Shown here piece by piece: positions 1-6,383 of a stretch of DNA of 8,262 nt. The notes beneath the pieces are model-generated. The model worked only from the letters and a program-made list of their open reading frames with translations. It ran no database searches and had not been told where the DNA came from. The position numbers and the translations under genes were made by a program. The stretch is from NCBI GenBank assembly GCA_900549335.1, contig UROJ01000065.1, positions 1 to 8,262 of the forward strand. Reading direction: 5' to 3'. Origin of the DNA: an uncultured Collinsella sp. (GTDB lineage Bacteria; Actinomycetota; Coriobacteriia; Coriobacteriales; Coriobacteriaceae). How positions within the stretch are numbered: the first letter of the stretch is position 1; every line of letters begins with the position of its first letter.

Positions 1-217
1 GATGGCGTGAGAACGAAGCGTCGGCCTTAAACTGCGAAGCCGACCAGATAATGATGGCACCGTAGGCGACGAGAGCCACAGTAGCCACGAACACACCGAT
101 ATGCACCTTTTGGCGAAACGTGCCGCGCGAGGCCGAAAGTTGCTTGTTGACACGGTCCAGGCTGCTGCGAGAGCCGGTCTTGGTTGAACGGAACAGATCC
201 GCCGGAGAAAAATCCAT
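1..217 (-). CDS. rodA: RodA, SEDS-family peptidoglycan glycosyltransferase, N-terminal part (cut by window edge)
   Basis: Only the first 72 codons are in the window; the reading frame is open to base 1. The ATG at 217-215 follows an AGGAGG ribosome site with a 5-base gap. The product begins with about 37 mostly polar, basic residues (MDFSPADLFRSTKTGSR...), presumably cytosolic. A hydrophobic helix follows at about residues 38-60 and ends in AYGAIIIWSAS. A helix ending in a Y-x-x-I-x-S-A-S type sequence is typical of the first membrane segment of the FtsW/RodA/SpoVE family. RodA polymerises lipid II into glycan strands together with PBP2. The position 9 bases after mrdA, at the end of an mreBCD-mrdA run, favours RodA over FtsW. 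The catalytic loops lie outside the window, so activity cannot be judged here. Confidence 0.87.
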   Translation of the reverse strand, partial: MDFSPADLFRSTKTGSRSSLDRVNKQLSASRGTFRQKVHIGVFVATVALVAYGAIIIWSASQFKADASFSRH

Positions 218-222
218 CGCAA

Positions 223-228
223 CCTCCT
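223..228 (-). promoter_or_regulatory. Ribosome binding site of rodA, merged with the mrdA stop codon
   Basis: The minus strand reads TAGGAGGTTGCGATG. The TAG stop of mrdA (229-227) supplies the first AG of the AGGAGG site, and the gap to the rodA ATG is 5 bases. A ribosome ending mrdA therefore stops on the rodA initiation site, which favours coupled translation of the PBP2/RodA pair. Confidence 0.8.
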
Positions 229-2296
229 ATCGAACCGAAGAATCGCCCGAGGCCGAAGAGGTATCGGGCTCGCCATAAATCACGCCGAGCACGTCGCGCA
301 CGACATGCATCGCGGTATCTGAGCCACCGCCGCCCTGCTCCAGGACGGTAGCGACGACATACTTGGGGTCATCGGCCGGTGCATAGGCGCAGAACCACGC
401 GTATTCATCCTCGCCACTTTTCTCGCCCGTGCCCGACTTGCCGTATACCTGCGGCGTCAGGGTGCCAAAGTGAGCCGCCAGGGACGTCGATGCCGTGTAA
501 ATCACGTCGTGCATGCCGTTGCGAACAAGAGCCAAATCCGAATCGCTGTTGATCTTGGCCTCCAGGCGCTTCTTCTTGCCCTTGCCGTTGTACTTATAGG
601 CATCGCCGTCGCCATCGCGCGACACGGCAGACAAAAACACGTGAGGCACGTACTGTTTGCCGCCGTTGGCAAGACCCATATAGGCACACGCCATCTGCAG
701 GGGCGTCACCAGGATGTCGCCCTGACCGATGGCAATGTTGGTCATATCGCCGGCATTCCACTTGCGGTCCTCGGCAGAGGCGTCGGTGAAGTACGACTCT
801 TTCCACTCGGCATCGGGAATACGGCCCGCGCCTTCACTCGGCAGATCGATACCGCAGGTCTTGCCCAGGCCCCAGCGACGAAAGACCTCCTGCAGGCCCT
901 CGGAATGCTGCTCGTCATAAAAAAACGCCTTGCCCATGTCGTAGAAGACGGGGTCGCACGAGTTGGCGATACCCGACTGCAGCGTCATGGTGCCGTGGCC
1001 GGAATGCAGCCAGCAGTACTTGCCCCACGACTTGCCCAGGCCCGTCCAATAGCCCGTGCAGTTGGTTGTCTGCGTTGAAGTGTAGGTTCCAAACTCAAGA
1101 CCGGCCAGTGCCGAGAGCGGCTTGATGGTCGAGGCCGACATGTACTGTCCGCTAATGGCGCGGTTGAGCAGCGGGTGCGAACCCTTGTCATCATTTAGCT
1201 CGGTCCACACGTCATTTGAGACGCCGCCGATAAAGACGGACGGATCAAACTTGGGCTCGCTCGCCATGCCCAGGATCTCGCCATTGTTGGGATCGAGACA
1301 CACCACAGCGCCGTTGCCGGCATTGCTGTAGCCGGTGGTCTTGGCAAGCTCGATAGCGCTCGCCAGCGCCGTCTCACAGGCCTGTTGGATCTTAAGGTCG
1401 AGCGTGAGCTTAATGTCGGAGCCGGCCTTCGCGGGCACAGCGCCGGCCTGACCGGTCACATTGCCCGATGCATCGACCTTGACGGTCTGCTCGCCACGAA
1501 TACCCTGCAGCAAGTTTTCGTAGTAGCTCTCAACGCCCGCCTGGCCCACGATATCGCCCGACTGGTACGTAATCTTGCCAGCAGAAGCATCATCATCGCC
1601 AGAGGTTTTCTTATTCTGGGCCTCGAGCTGCTCGGAGGTAATGGTGCCGGTATAGCCCAAGATATGGCATGCCGTCTCGCCATATGGATACTGACGCTCG
1701 GTACGCTCGGCAATCTTGACGCCCGGGAACTCGCCGGCATGCTCCTGAATATAGGCAACCGTGGAGCGACGGACGTCCGTCGCGATGGTATGCAGGCTCT
1801 GAGCGCCCTCTGTATTGTCCTGAATATTGCGAAGGACCGCCACGTAAGGCATTCCAAGCACGTTGGCAAGATGGCGAACCAGAACCTCATCCTCGGCAAG
1901 GTCGCGGTAGGCCACGACAGCAAGTGAGGGACGGTTCTGGACAAGCGCCACGCCATTGCGGTCGAGGATGCGACCGCGCACAGCGGGTGTTGTAACGGTG
2001 CGAGTCTGATTACTATTGGCCTGCTTCTCGTAATAGTCCGATGAGACCATCTGCATGCCCCACAGCTTGACGGCAAGCGCCGCAAACATCGCGCCCACAC
2101 CCGTGGTGAGGATGGAAAAGCGGCCCTTAAAGGCGGTCGACGCGGTATTGCCCTCGCCCTCGGTGGCGCGCGGGGCCGTTCCATGCTGCGTATCGTAGGT
2201 AAAACGGGAATCGCCACGACGCATGACGACCAGCGCGACCACGATGGCCACAACCAGCACGATACCGGCGATAATAACCGTCATCTGGGAAGACAT
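227..2296 (-). CDS. mrdA: Penicillin-binding protein 2, class B elongation transpeptidase
   Basis: This is a 689-residue D,D-transpeptidase that cross-links peptidoglycan during side-wall growth. The usual class B membrane helix (about residues 60-82) is followed by the dimerisation-domain signature PAVRGRILDRNG (104-115). The motif QAGVESYYENLLQGIRG (252-268) is also typical. The transpeptidase domain shows S389-T-I-K392 with the nucleophile Ser389, S446-C-D448, and K620-S-G-T623. Cys413 and Cys428 flank the insert before the HSGHG motif (431-435), as in many Gram-positive PBP2 proteins. An additional hydrophobic helix lies at about residues 5-25, followed by RR and a polar loop of roughly 33 residues. 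E. coli PBP2 has only one helix and is about 630 residues long. The ATG start has a GGGGAGG site 7 bases upstream. The gene lies 13 bases after mreD and 9 bases before rodA. The Ser/Asp-rich C-terminal tail is short. Confidence 0.95.
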   Translation of the reverse strand: MSSQMTVIIAGIVLVVAIVVALVVMRRGDSRFTYDTQHGTAPRATEGEGNTASTAFKGRFSILTTGVGAMFAALAVKLWGMQMVSSDYYEKQANSNQTRTVTTPAVRGRILDRNGVALVQNRPSLAVVAYRDLAEDEVLVRHLANVLGMPYVAVLRNIQDNTEGAQSLHTIATDVRRSTVAYIQEHAGEFPGVKIAERTERQYPYGETACHILGYTGTITSEQLEAQNKKTSGDDDASAGKITYQSGDIVGQAGVESYYENLLQGIRGEQTVKVDASGNVTGQAGAVPAKAGSDIKLTLDLKIQQACETALASAIELAKTTGYSNAGNGAVVCLDPNNGEILGMASEPKFDPSVFIGGVSNDVWTELNDDKGSHPLLNRAISGQYMSASTIKPLSALAGLEFGTYTSTQTTNCTGYWTGLGKSWGKYCWLHSGHGTMTLQSGIANSCDPVFYDMGKAFFYDEQHSEGLQEVFRRWGLGKTCGIDLPSEGAGRIPDAEWKESYFTDASAEDRKWNAGDMTNIAIGQGDILVTPLQMACAYMGLANGGKQYVPHVFLSAVSRDGDGDAYKYNGKGKKKRLEAKINSDSDLALVRNGMHDVIYTASTSLAAHFGTLTPQVYGKSGTGEKSGEDEYAWFCAYAPADDPKYVVATVLEQGGGGSDTAMHVVRDVLGVIYGEPDTSSASGDSSVR

Positions 2297-2303
2297 CTAC
2301 GGG

Positions 2304-2310
2304 CCTCCCC
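2304..2310 (-). promoter_or_regulatory. Ribosome binding site of mrdA, merged with the mreD stop codon
   Basis: The minus strand reads TAGGGGAGG and then 7 bases to the ATG at 2296. The G of the mreD TAG stop (2312-2310) is the first base of the GGGGAGG site. This fixes the mrdA start so that the extra N-terminal helix is included. Confidence 0.75.
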
Positions 2311-2876
2311 TATTTGAGCTTGCGGGTCTTGGGCTTAAAGCGCATACCCGCCTGGCGTCCGCCACGTGCGGAGAATCCATAGCCGGACTGCGGCACGACG
2401 CCGGACATCAAAAACGGAATGGCAACCAGACCCGTCAGGATCGAGGACGGCAGCGCATGGCCGAAGATCGCCACGACAAAGCTCGTCTCCAAACCCATAA
2501 ACAGCAAGATGATGCTGTAGATCACATTAATGACGAGCGCAAAGGCGCCCACAGTGACGCCGCGCGCACTCGGGGTACCGCCCGTCTGACCGACGGCGCT
2601 GTGCACCAGGGCAAAAGAACCCACGGTCAGCAGGAGCGACATAACGCCCACCGGCACGGCAGCGGACAGGTCATAGAACAAGCCGCTGCAAAAACCGCAC
2701 ACGACGGCACGGGTCGGGTCGCCCGAGAACACGCTTAGGCACACCAGGATAATCATGAAGTTGACGCGACCGCCCGCAATGGAGATCTGCGGTGCCAGGC
2801 CTGCCTGCAGCAGCACGCACACAATGGCGGCGATCACAAACGTGCGGGAGCTCATCCCCTGCTCGTGTAGATCCAT
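2310..2876 (-). CDS. mreD: Rod shape-determining membrane protein MreD
   Basis: This is a 188-residue polytopic membrane protein with about five to six hydrophobic segments, at roughly residues 11-27, 37-51, 54-70, 73-94, 105-128 and 132-160. The segment GFCSGLFYDLSAAVPVGVMS (61-80) matches the conserved MreD pattern G-x-x-x-G-L-x-x-D-x-x-x-x-x-x-x-G. The C-terminal end is strongly basic (RGGRQAGMRFKPKTRKLK) and probably cytosolic. MreD bridges MreC and the PBP2/RodA pair. An ATG two codons upstream (2882) is also in frame, but it sits only one base from the AGGGGG ribosome site. The ATG at 2876 has a 7-base gap, so I prefer it. The gene follows the mreC stop by 11 bases with this start, or by 5 with the upstream one. 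Confidence 0.9.
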   Translation of the reverse strand: MDLHEQGMSSRTFVIAAIVCVLLQAGLAPQISIAGGRVNFMIILVCLSVFSGDPTRAVVCGFCSGLFYDLSAAVPVGVMSLLLTVGSFALVHSAVGQTGGTPSARGVTVGAFALVINVIYSIILLFMGLETSFVVAIFGHALPSSILTGLVAIPFLMSGVVPQSGYGFSARGGRQAGMRFKPKTRKLK

Positions 2877-2883
2877 GGACATG

Positions 2884-2889
2884 CCCCCT
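2884..2889 (-). promoter_or_regulatory. Ribosome binding site of mreD, merged with the mreC stop codon
   Basis: The minus strand reads TAGGGGGC followed by ATGTCCATGG. The AGGGGG site begins inside the mreC TAG stop (2890-2888). Its spacing suits the second ATG (2876, 7 bases) and not the first (2882, 1 base). Confidence 0.6.
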
Positions 2890-3886
2890 ATTCGCTCGAG
2901 CCGGAATCGGTCGTCTCGGACGTGTCGGAACTGTCATCCGAGCTCTCGTCCTTCGTCTTGGTCGCAGCATCGCGCGACGTTCCCTGCGGCGTGCTGTTGG
3001 CCGTGCTCACGTCCTCATCCGAGGCCGACTGTTCGTCGGTCAGCGAGGTAATGACCAGCACTTCCTCGTTGTTCTCGGCCGTCGTCTGAGCGCGCACCAC
3101 AATGGTGTAGTACACATCGTTTGCCGATTTCTCAACCGACGAGACGGTGCCGAGCGGTAGACCCTTGGGGAACACGCCACCGATGCCCGAGGTCACGATG
3201 ATGTCGCCAACCTTAACATCGGAGTCGACGCTCACGTACTCAAGACGCAGCGTGCCGTCAGCCTGACCCTGCAGCATGCCCTGGGCGCGCGTGTCCTGCA
3301 CCATGGCGGACACGCCCGAGTTCTCGTCGCTAATCAAGCGCACGGTAGAGCTCTTGGCCGATACCTCGATAATCTGGCCGATAACACCGGCAGAACTCGT
3401 CACGGGCATGTTGATGGTAAGGCTGTCGGCAGAGCCCTTGTCGATGGTAACGGTCGAAGTCCAGGCATCGCCGGAGGCACCGACAATACGAGCAGCGGTC
3501 GATTTGAGGTTATAGGTCGACTGCAGGCCGACCAGCCCTTCCAGACGCTCAGCAGTCTTTTGAGCCTCGGAGAGCTCGGCAACCTTAGAGGTCAGCTCCT
3601 CATTTTGCTTCTTAAGCTCGTCAAGCGTGTCCTGCGACGCCGTAAGGTTAGAGAACACGTTGCCGATCGCATTGAAGGGAGCCGCCACAGCCGAACCCAC
3701 AAAGCGCACCGGCGAGGTAATCGTCGTTACGCCCGAACGCACGGCATGAATCGGTCCTGCCTCGCCCTCGCGGATGTAAAACGTGAGCAGCAACACCGAA
3801 ATCAGGCTGAAAACAATCAACGGGCGCATACCCGTTGATTGTCGCTTGGTATTCAGATTTGTGGAGAAACCCGAAGATCGTGCCAA
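2888..3886 (-). CDS. mreC: Rod shape-determining protein MreC
   Basis: This is a 332-residue bitopic protein that links cytoplasmic MreB to the periplasmic or extracellular synthesis machinery. The N-terminal cytosolic segment is short and basic, and one membrane helix follows at about residues 21-38. A predicted coiled coil (about 84-118, LDELKKQNEELTSKVAELSE) leads into the beta-rich MreC core from about 126 to 280. That core contains the typical stretch TSGIGGVFPKGLPLGTV (232-248). The last 50 or so residues (about 281-332) are a disordered-looking tail rich in Ser, Thr, Asp and Glu. The start is a TTG at 3886-3884, with an AGGTGG site 7 bases upstream; the next in-frame Met is residue 20, inside a hairpin. 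The gene lies 21 bases after mreB. A perfect 12-bp inverted repeat lies in codons 15-25. Confidence 0.93.
   Translation of the reverse strand: MARSSGFSTNLNTKRQSTGMRPLIVFSLISVLLLTFYIREGEAGPIHAVRSGVTTITSPVRFVGSAVAAPFNAIGNVFSNLTASQDTLDELKKQNEELTSKVAELSEAQKTAERLEGLVGLQSTYNLKSTAARIVGASGDAWTSTVTIDKGSADSLTINMPVTSSAGVIGQIIEVSAKSSTVRLISDENSGVSAMVQDTRAQGMLQGQADGTLRLEYVSVDSDVKVGDIIVTSGIGGVFPKGLPLGTVSSVEKSANDVYYTIVVRAQTTAENNEEVLVITSLTDEQSASDEDVSTANSTPQGTSRDAATKTKDESSDDSSDTSETTDSGSSE
3813..3842 (-). repeat. Perfect 12-bp inverted repeat (terminator-like hairpin) inside the start of mreC
   Basis: The arms ACAATCAACGGG (plus strand 3813-3824) and CCCGTTGATTGT (3831-3842) are exact reverse complements separated by six bases. 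In mreC mRNA the loop is UAUGCG, which contains the AUG of Met20. The 3' arm ends in GAUUGU and continues UUUC, so a GC-containing stem is followed by a U-rich run, as in an intrinsic terminator. It covers nucleotides 45-74 of the coding sequence, at the start of the region encoding the membrane helix. It could be an attenuator or RNA-processing site that sets the MreB to MreC ratio, or a chance effect of codon choice. The structure itself is certain and its function is inferred. Confidence 0.6.
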
Positions 3887-3893
3887 ATGGAAT

Positions 3894-3899
3894 CCACCT
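3894..3899 (-). promoter_or_regulatory. Ribosome binding site of mreC that selects a TTG start
   Basis: AGGTGG in the 21-base gap after the mreB TAA is followed by 7 bases and then TTG (3886-3884). No ATG or GTG start has comparable spacing, so the TTG is taken as the start. Confidence 0.7.
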
Positions 3900-3907
3900 T
3901 TTGGAAA

Positions 3908-4951
3908 TTAAGCATTGGTCTGGACGAAGCCACCATCAAACGCATTGGCCTCGAGCACGCGGGCGCAGCCGTTAACGACGTTATCGAGCGCCGTAGGACT
4001 GACGTTGACCGAAACGCCGGTCTCATCGCGCAGGCGCACGTCGAGACCGCGCAGCAGCGCGCCGCCACCGGTCAGCAAAATGCCGTAGTACATAAGGTCC
4101 GAGGCAAGATCGGGCGGCGTGGCATCGAGTGCGTCCTTGACGGCCTTGGCCATCTCGTCAAGCGGCTTGTTGAGTGCGCGACGGATCTCCTCGCTCTCGA
4201 TGCGCACGGTCTTGGGCAGACCGGTGATCACGTCGCGGCCGTTGACCTCGACGTCGAGCTCGTCCTTGAGCGGCACGGCGGAGCCGACCTTGATCTTGAT
4301 GTCCTCTGCCGTACGCTCGCCGATGGCCAGGTTGTAGGCATCGCGAACGTGCGTGAGAATGGCCTGATCGAACTCGTCACCGGCAATACGGATGGACTGC
4401 GAGACGACGATGCCGCCCATAGCGATAACAGCGACCTCGGTGGTACCGCCACCGATGTCGATGACCATGGAGCCGGTGGGCTCCTCGACGGGCAGGTCGG
4501 CGCCGATAGCGGCGGCCATAGGCTCTTCGATCAGATAGGCCTGGCGAGCGCCGGCCTGAATCGTGGCCTCAAAGACGGCACGCTTCTCGACCGACGTGAC
4601 GCCGGAGGGAACGCAGACGACAACGCGCGGACGCGGGGTCCACGGATAGCGCTTCTCGGAAGCCTTGTCGATAAAGTAGCGGAGCATGGCCTCGGTAACA
4701 TCGAAGTCGGCGATGACGCCGTCCTTCAGGGGACGAACGGCCACGATGTTGCCGGGCGTACGGCCGAGCATGCGCTTTGCCTCGATACCGACCGCCAGGA
4801 TGCGCTCGTCGTTCTTGTCGATGGCGACAACAGAGGGCTCGCGAATGACGATGCCCTTGCCGCGCACGGAGACAAGCGTATTTGCGGTGCCGAGGTCGAT
4901 GGCAAGATCGCCCGCATAGCTACCGAAGAACATATCCATCAAAGAAAACAA
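3908..4951 (-). CDS. mreB: Rod shape-determining protein MreB, bacterial actin
   Basis: This is a 347-residue actin-like ATPase, close to the usual MreB length, that polymerises under the membrane and guides side-wall synthesis. Phosphate loop 1 is DLGTANT (19-25) and phosphate loop 2 is DIGGGTTEVAV (165-175). The segment VVCVPSGVTSVEKRA (111-125) and EEPMAAAIG (142-150) hold the interdomain and catalytic region. The adenosine motif is LLTGGGALLRG (292-302). The N-terminal end MFSLMDMFFG is rich in Met, Leu and Phe, consistent with the membrane-binding helix of many MreB proteins. The start is a TTG at 4951-4949 with AGGAG 5 bases upstream. The in-frame ATG at codon 5 would be 17 bases from that site and is less likely. 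It is the first gene of the mreBCD-mrdA-rodA run, preceded by a hairpin and a weak promoter candidate. Confidence 0.97.
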   Translation of the reverse strand: MFSLMDMFFGSYAGDLAIDLGTANTLVSVRGKGIVIREPSVVAIDKNDERILAVGIEAKRMLGRTPGNIVAVRPLKDGVIADFDVTEAMLRYFIDKASEKRYPWTPRPRVVVCVPSGVTSVEKRAVFEATIQAGARQAYLIEEPMAAAIGADLPVEEPTGSMVIDIGGGTTEVAVIAMGGIVVSQSIRIAGDEFDQAILTHVRDAYNLAIGERTAEDIKIKVGSAVPLKDELDVEVNGRDVITGLPKTVRIESEEIRRALNKPLDEMAKAVKDALDATPPDLASDLMYYGILLTGGGALLRGLDVRLRDETGVSVNVSPTALDNVVNGCARVLEANAFDGGFVQTNA

Positions 4952-4956
4952 CGCAA

Positions 4957-4961
4957 CTCCT
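4957..4961 (-). promoter_or_regulatory. Ribosome binding site of mreB that selects a TTG start
   Basis: AGGAG is followed by TTGCG and then the TTG start at 4951. The spacing is good for TTG and poor for the ATG four codons further in. Confidence 0.65.
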
Positions 4962-4996
4962 GATGTGTTGGATGATTGCTGGAAAACTACTAGCTC

Positions 4997-5025
4997 ATCA
5001 TACTAGCGTAAGCCCGGCACCTCAC
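4997..5025 (-). promoter_or_regulatory. Possible promoter of the mreB operon
   Basis: On the minus strand TATGAT (5002-4997) matches five of six bases of a -10 box. With a 17-base spacer the -35 position falls on GTGAGG (5025-5020), which shares only TGA with TTGACA. That -35 lies in the 3' half of the hairpin just upstream. The expected transcript would begin near 4990 with a leader of about 40 bases. This is the best candidate in the gap but a weak one. Confidence 0.35.
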
Positions 5026-5044
5026 TTGCGGTGAAGCGCCGGGC
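5012..5044 (-). terminator. Hairpin after the TPR gene, probable terminator, before mreB
   Basis: In minus-strand RNA the arms GCCCGGCGCUUCAC and GUGAGGUGCCGGGC form an unbroken 14-bp stem with two G-U pairs around the loop CGCAA. Read on the plus strand the same two positions become A-C mismatches, so the structure is built for minus-strand transcripts. It begins 22 bases after the TPR gene stop. The downstream run is only UUACG, so termination may be partial or assisted. It separates the cyclophilin-TPR transcript from the mreB operon. Confidence 0.6.
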
Positions 5045-5066
5045 AAAGCTAAATCCCATAAGGTCA

Positions 5067-6371
5067 CTACTGGTTGTCAGCAGCCGAGAAATCCATATCG
5101 AGCGAGGAAACGGCCCAGCCGATATGGTTGTCGGAGCGCACGAATTTGACGGTGTACTCCTGCTCGCCGCCCTTGGACAGCGATGCCTTCACCTTGGCGG
5201 TCGTCTCGGTCATGGACTGATCCATGCCCTCGACAGACACGGTGGCACCCTGCGGAATCGAGGAGATGATCATCGACTTGGCGTCCTCGGACAGGCTCGA
5301 GGCCAGGCAAGACTCGGCCTTTGCGGTGTCACCGTCGCCGGCAGCCTGGAACAGATCGGTAACGACAGACTCCTGGGACGGGAAGCCAAAGCCGCGCGTG
5401 TAGGCAAAGCCCAGACCGCCCGCGGCGATCAAAATGAGCAGAAGCAGCACGATGAAGACTTTAAGACCCGTGTGGCGATGGCGACGACGGACCTTGGCCT
5501 GCTTACGATCCTGACGGTCCTGCTGGACCATCTCGGACTCGGACAGCGTAAAGAAGCCGGTGTCCGAGGGATCGGGCATAAACTGACCGGTCGCGCCCGT
5601 AGGATCGAGCGGATCGACGACAGGAGCGTCCATCGCGGGCGCCGGAGCCGTGGCCATAGCCGTCTGGGCAGACAGCGCGGCAAGCGAATCGTGCACGCGG
5701 GCAAGCTCATCGGCCTGCTCGGAGGTGAGCTGGTAGATGCCATCGGCAGTAGCGGCGTTAAAGGCGTCGAGTGCGTCGGAGGGACGGCCGGCGGCAGAAA
5801 GCGCCTGACCCATGCCAGCGTTGAGCGCGCGCGTGTCGTCGCGGGGACCGGCAAAGTCGATAGCCGTGCGGTAGGTCTCCACGGCATCCGCCGGACGGCC
5901 GAGCTTAATGAAGCAACGACCGAGCTCGCCGAGCGCGGCGGCAGGGGCCGGATTGGCGCCGTCGATGGCGGCCTGACGGAAGGCAGTACCCGCGTTGGCA
6001 TAGTCGCCCGACTGGAACAGCGCGTTACCCAAGCCCAGATAGGCCTTGAACGGCGTGGCATAGGAAGCATCCTGCGTAGCAGCAGAGAACGCCTGAGCGG
6101 CCGTTGTGTAGTCGCCCACGGCGGCGAGTGCCTTGCCGCGGTTGGTGAGCAGCGCGCCGCGCTTGCCATAGGTGCCGTCGTTGAGGGCGGCGGCATAGGC
6201 CTCGGCGGCCTCGGCATACATGCCCAGGTGCATCAAGGCGTTGCCACGAAGATGATCGGCCTCGCCCATAATCTCATCGGGAGTCTTTGCCGCCCCAAGC
6301 ATCTGGGCTGCAGCAGAAAAATCACCCGCGCGGTAAGCGGCGCGGCCCTGTTGGATCAGCTGGCTATTCAA
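5067..6371 (-). CDS. TPR-repeat membrane protein of unknown function
   Basis: I do not recognise a named gene. The 434-residue product starts with about five tetratricopeptide-like helical hairpins (roughly residues 3-215). Units such as GRAAYRAGDFSAAAQML, GNALFQSGDYANAGTAF and GRCFIKLGRPADAVETY have the Gly/Ala pattern of TPRs. A Pro/Ala/Asp-rich linker (about 236-275) follows, then a basic patch (RQDRKQAKVRRRHRH, 287-301), one membrane helix (about 304-325), and a C-terminal domain of about 105 residues outside the membrane. That domain (ESVVTDLFQAAGDGDTAKAESC...) resembles NTF2-like or DUF4878-type folds, a tentative match by eye. The TPR part should be cytosolic and bind protein partners. 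The start is a TTG with AAGGGGA 5 bases upstream, 11 bases after the cyclophilin gene. A role near the elongation machinery is suggested only by position. Confidence 0.82.
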   Translation of the reverse strand: MNSQLIQQGRAAYRAGDFSAAAQMLGAAKTPDEIMGEADHLRGNALMHLGMYAEAAEAYAAALNDGTYGKRGALLTNRGKALAAVGDYTTAAQAFSAATQDASYATPFKAYLGLGNALFQSGDYANAGTAFRQAAIDGANPAPAAALGELGRCFIKLGRPADAVETYRTAIDFAGPRDDTRALNAGMGQALSAAGRPSDALDAFNAATADGIYQLTSEQADELARVHDSLAALSAQTAMATAPAPAMDAPVVDPLDPTGATGQFMPDPSDTGFFTLSESEMVQQDRQDRKQAKVRRRHRHTGLKVFIVLLLLILIAAGGLGFAYTRGFGFPSQESVVTDLFQAAGDGDTAKAESCLASSLSEDAKSMIISSIPQGATVSVEGMDQSMTETTAKVKASLSKGGEQEYTVKFVRSDNHIGWAVSSLDMDFSAADNQ

Positions 6372-6376
6372 GGAAG

Positions 6377-6383
6377 TCCCCTT
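6377..6383 (-). promoter_or_regulatory. Ribosome binding site of the TPR gene, merged with the cyclophilin stop, TTG start
   Basis: The minus strand reads TAAAGGGGACTTCCTTG. The AAGGGGA site begins in the TAA stop of the cyclophilin gene and lies 5 bases from the TTG start. The next in-frame ATG is 23 codons later, inside the first TPR, so the TTG is preferred. Confidence 0.65.

Noticed and set aside
1549..1557. Possible loss of a catalytic motif in PBP2 because the second motif is S-C-D and not S-x-N
   Set aside because: Asp at the third position also occurs in active PBP2 proteins, E. coli PBP2 included. The S-T-I-K and K-S-G-T motifs are intact, so the enzyme looks functional. The motif itself is in codons 446-448, near bases 953-961.
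1385..1927. A 180-codon plus-strand frame, and a similar one at 470-1078, both opposite mrdA
   Set aside because: Both lie wholly within the PBP2 coding region, show no convincing ribosome site or domain, and are explained by GC-rich codon bias.
3883..3904. A 5-bp stem (CCAAA with UUUGG) placing the mreC ribosome site in its loop and the TTG start in its arm
   Set aside because: Five mostly A-U pairs around a 12-base loop is too weak to claim as a regulatory structure.
3839..4963. A 374-codon open frame on the plus strand opposite mreB
   Set aside because: mreB is unmistakable on the other strand. The antisense product has no domain and arises from low stop-codon frequency in the complementary frame.
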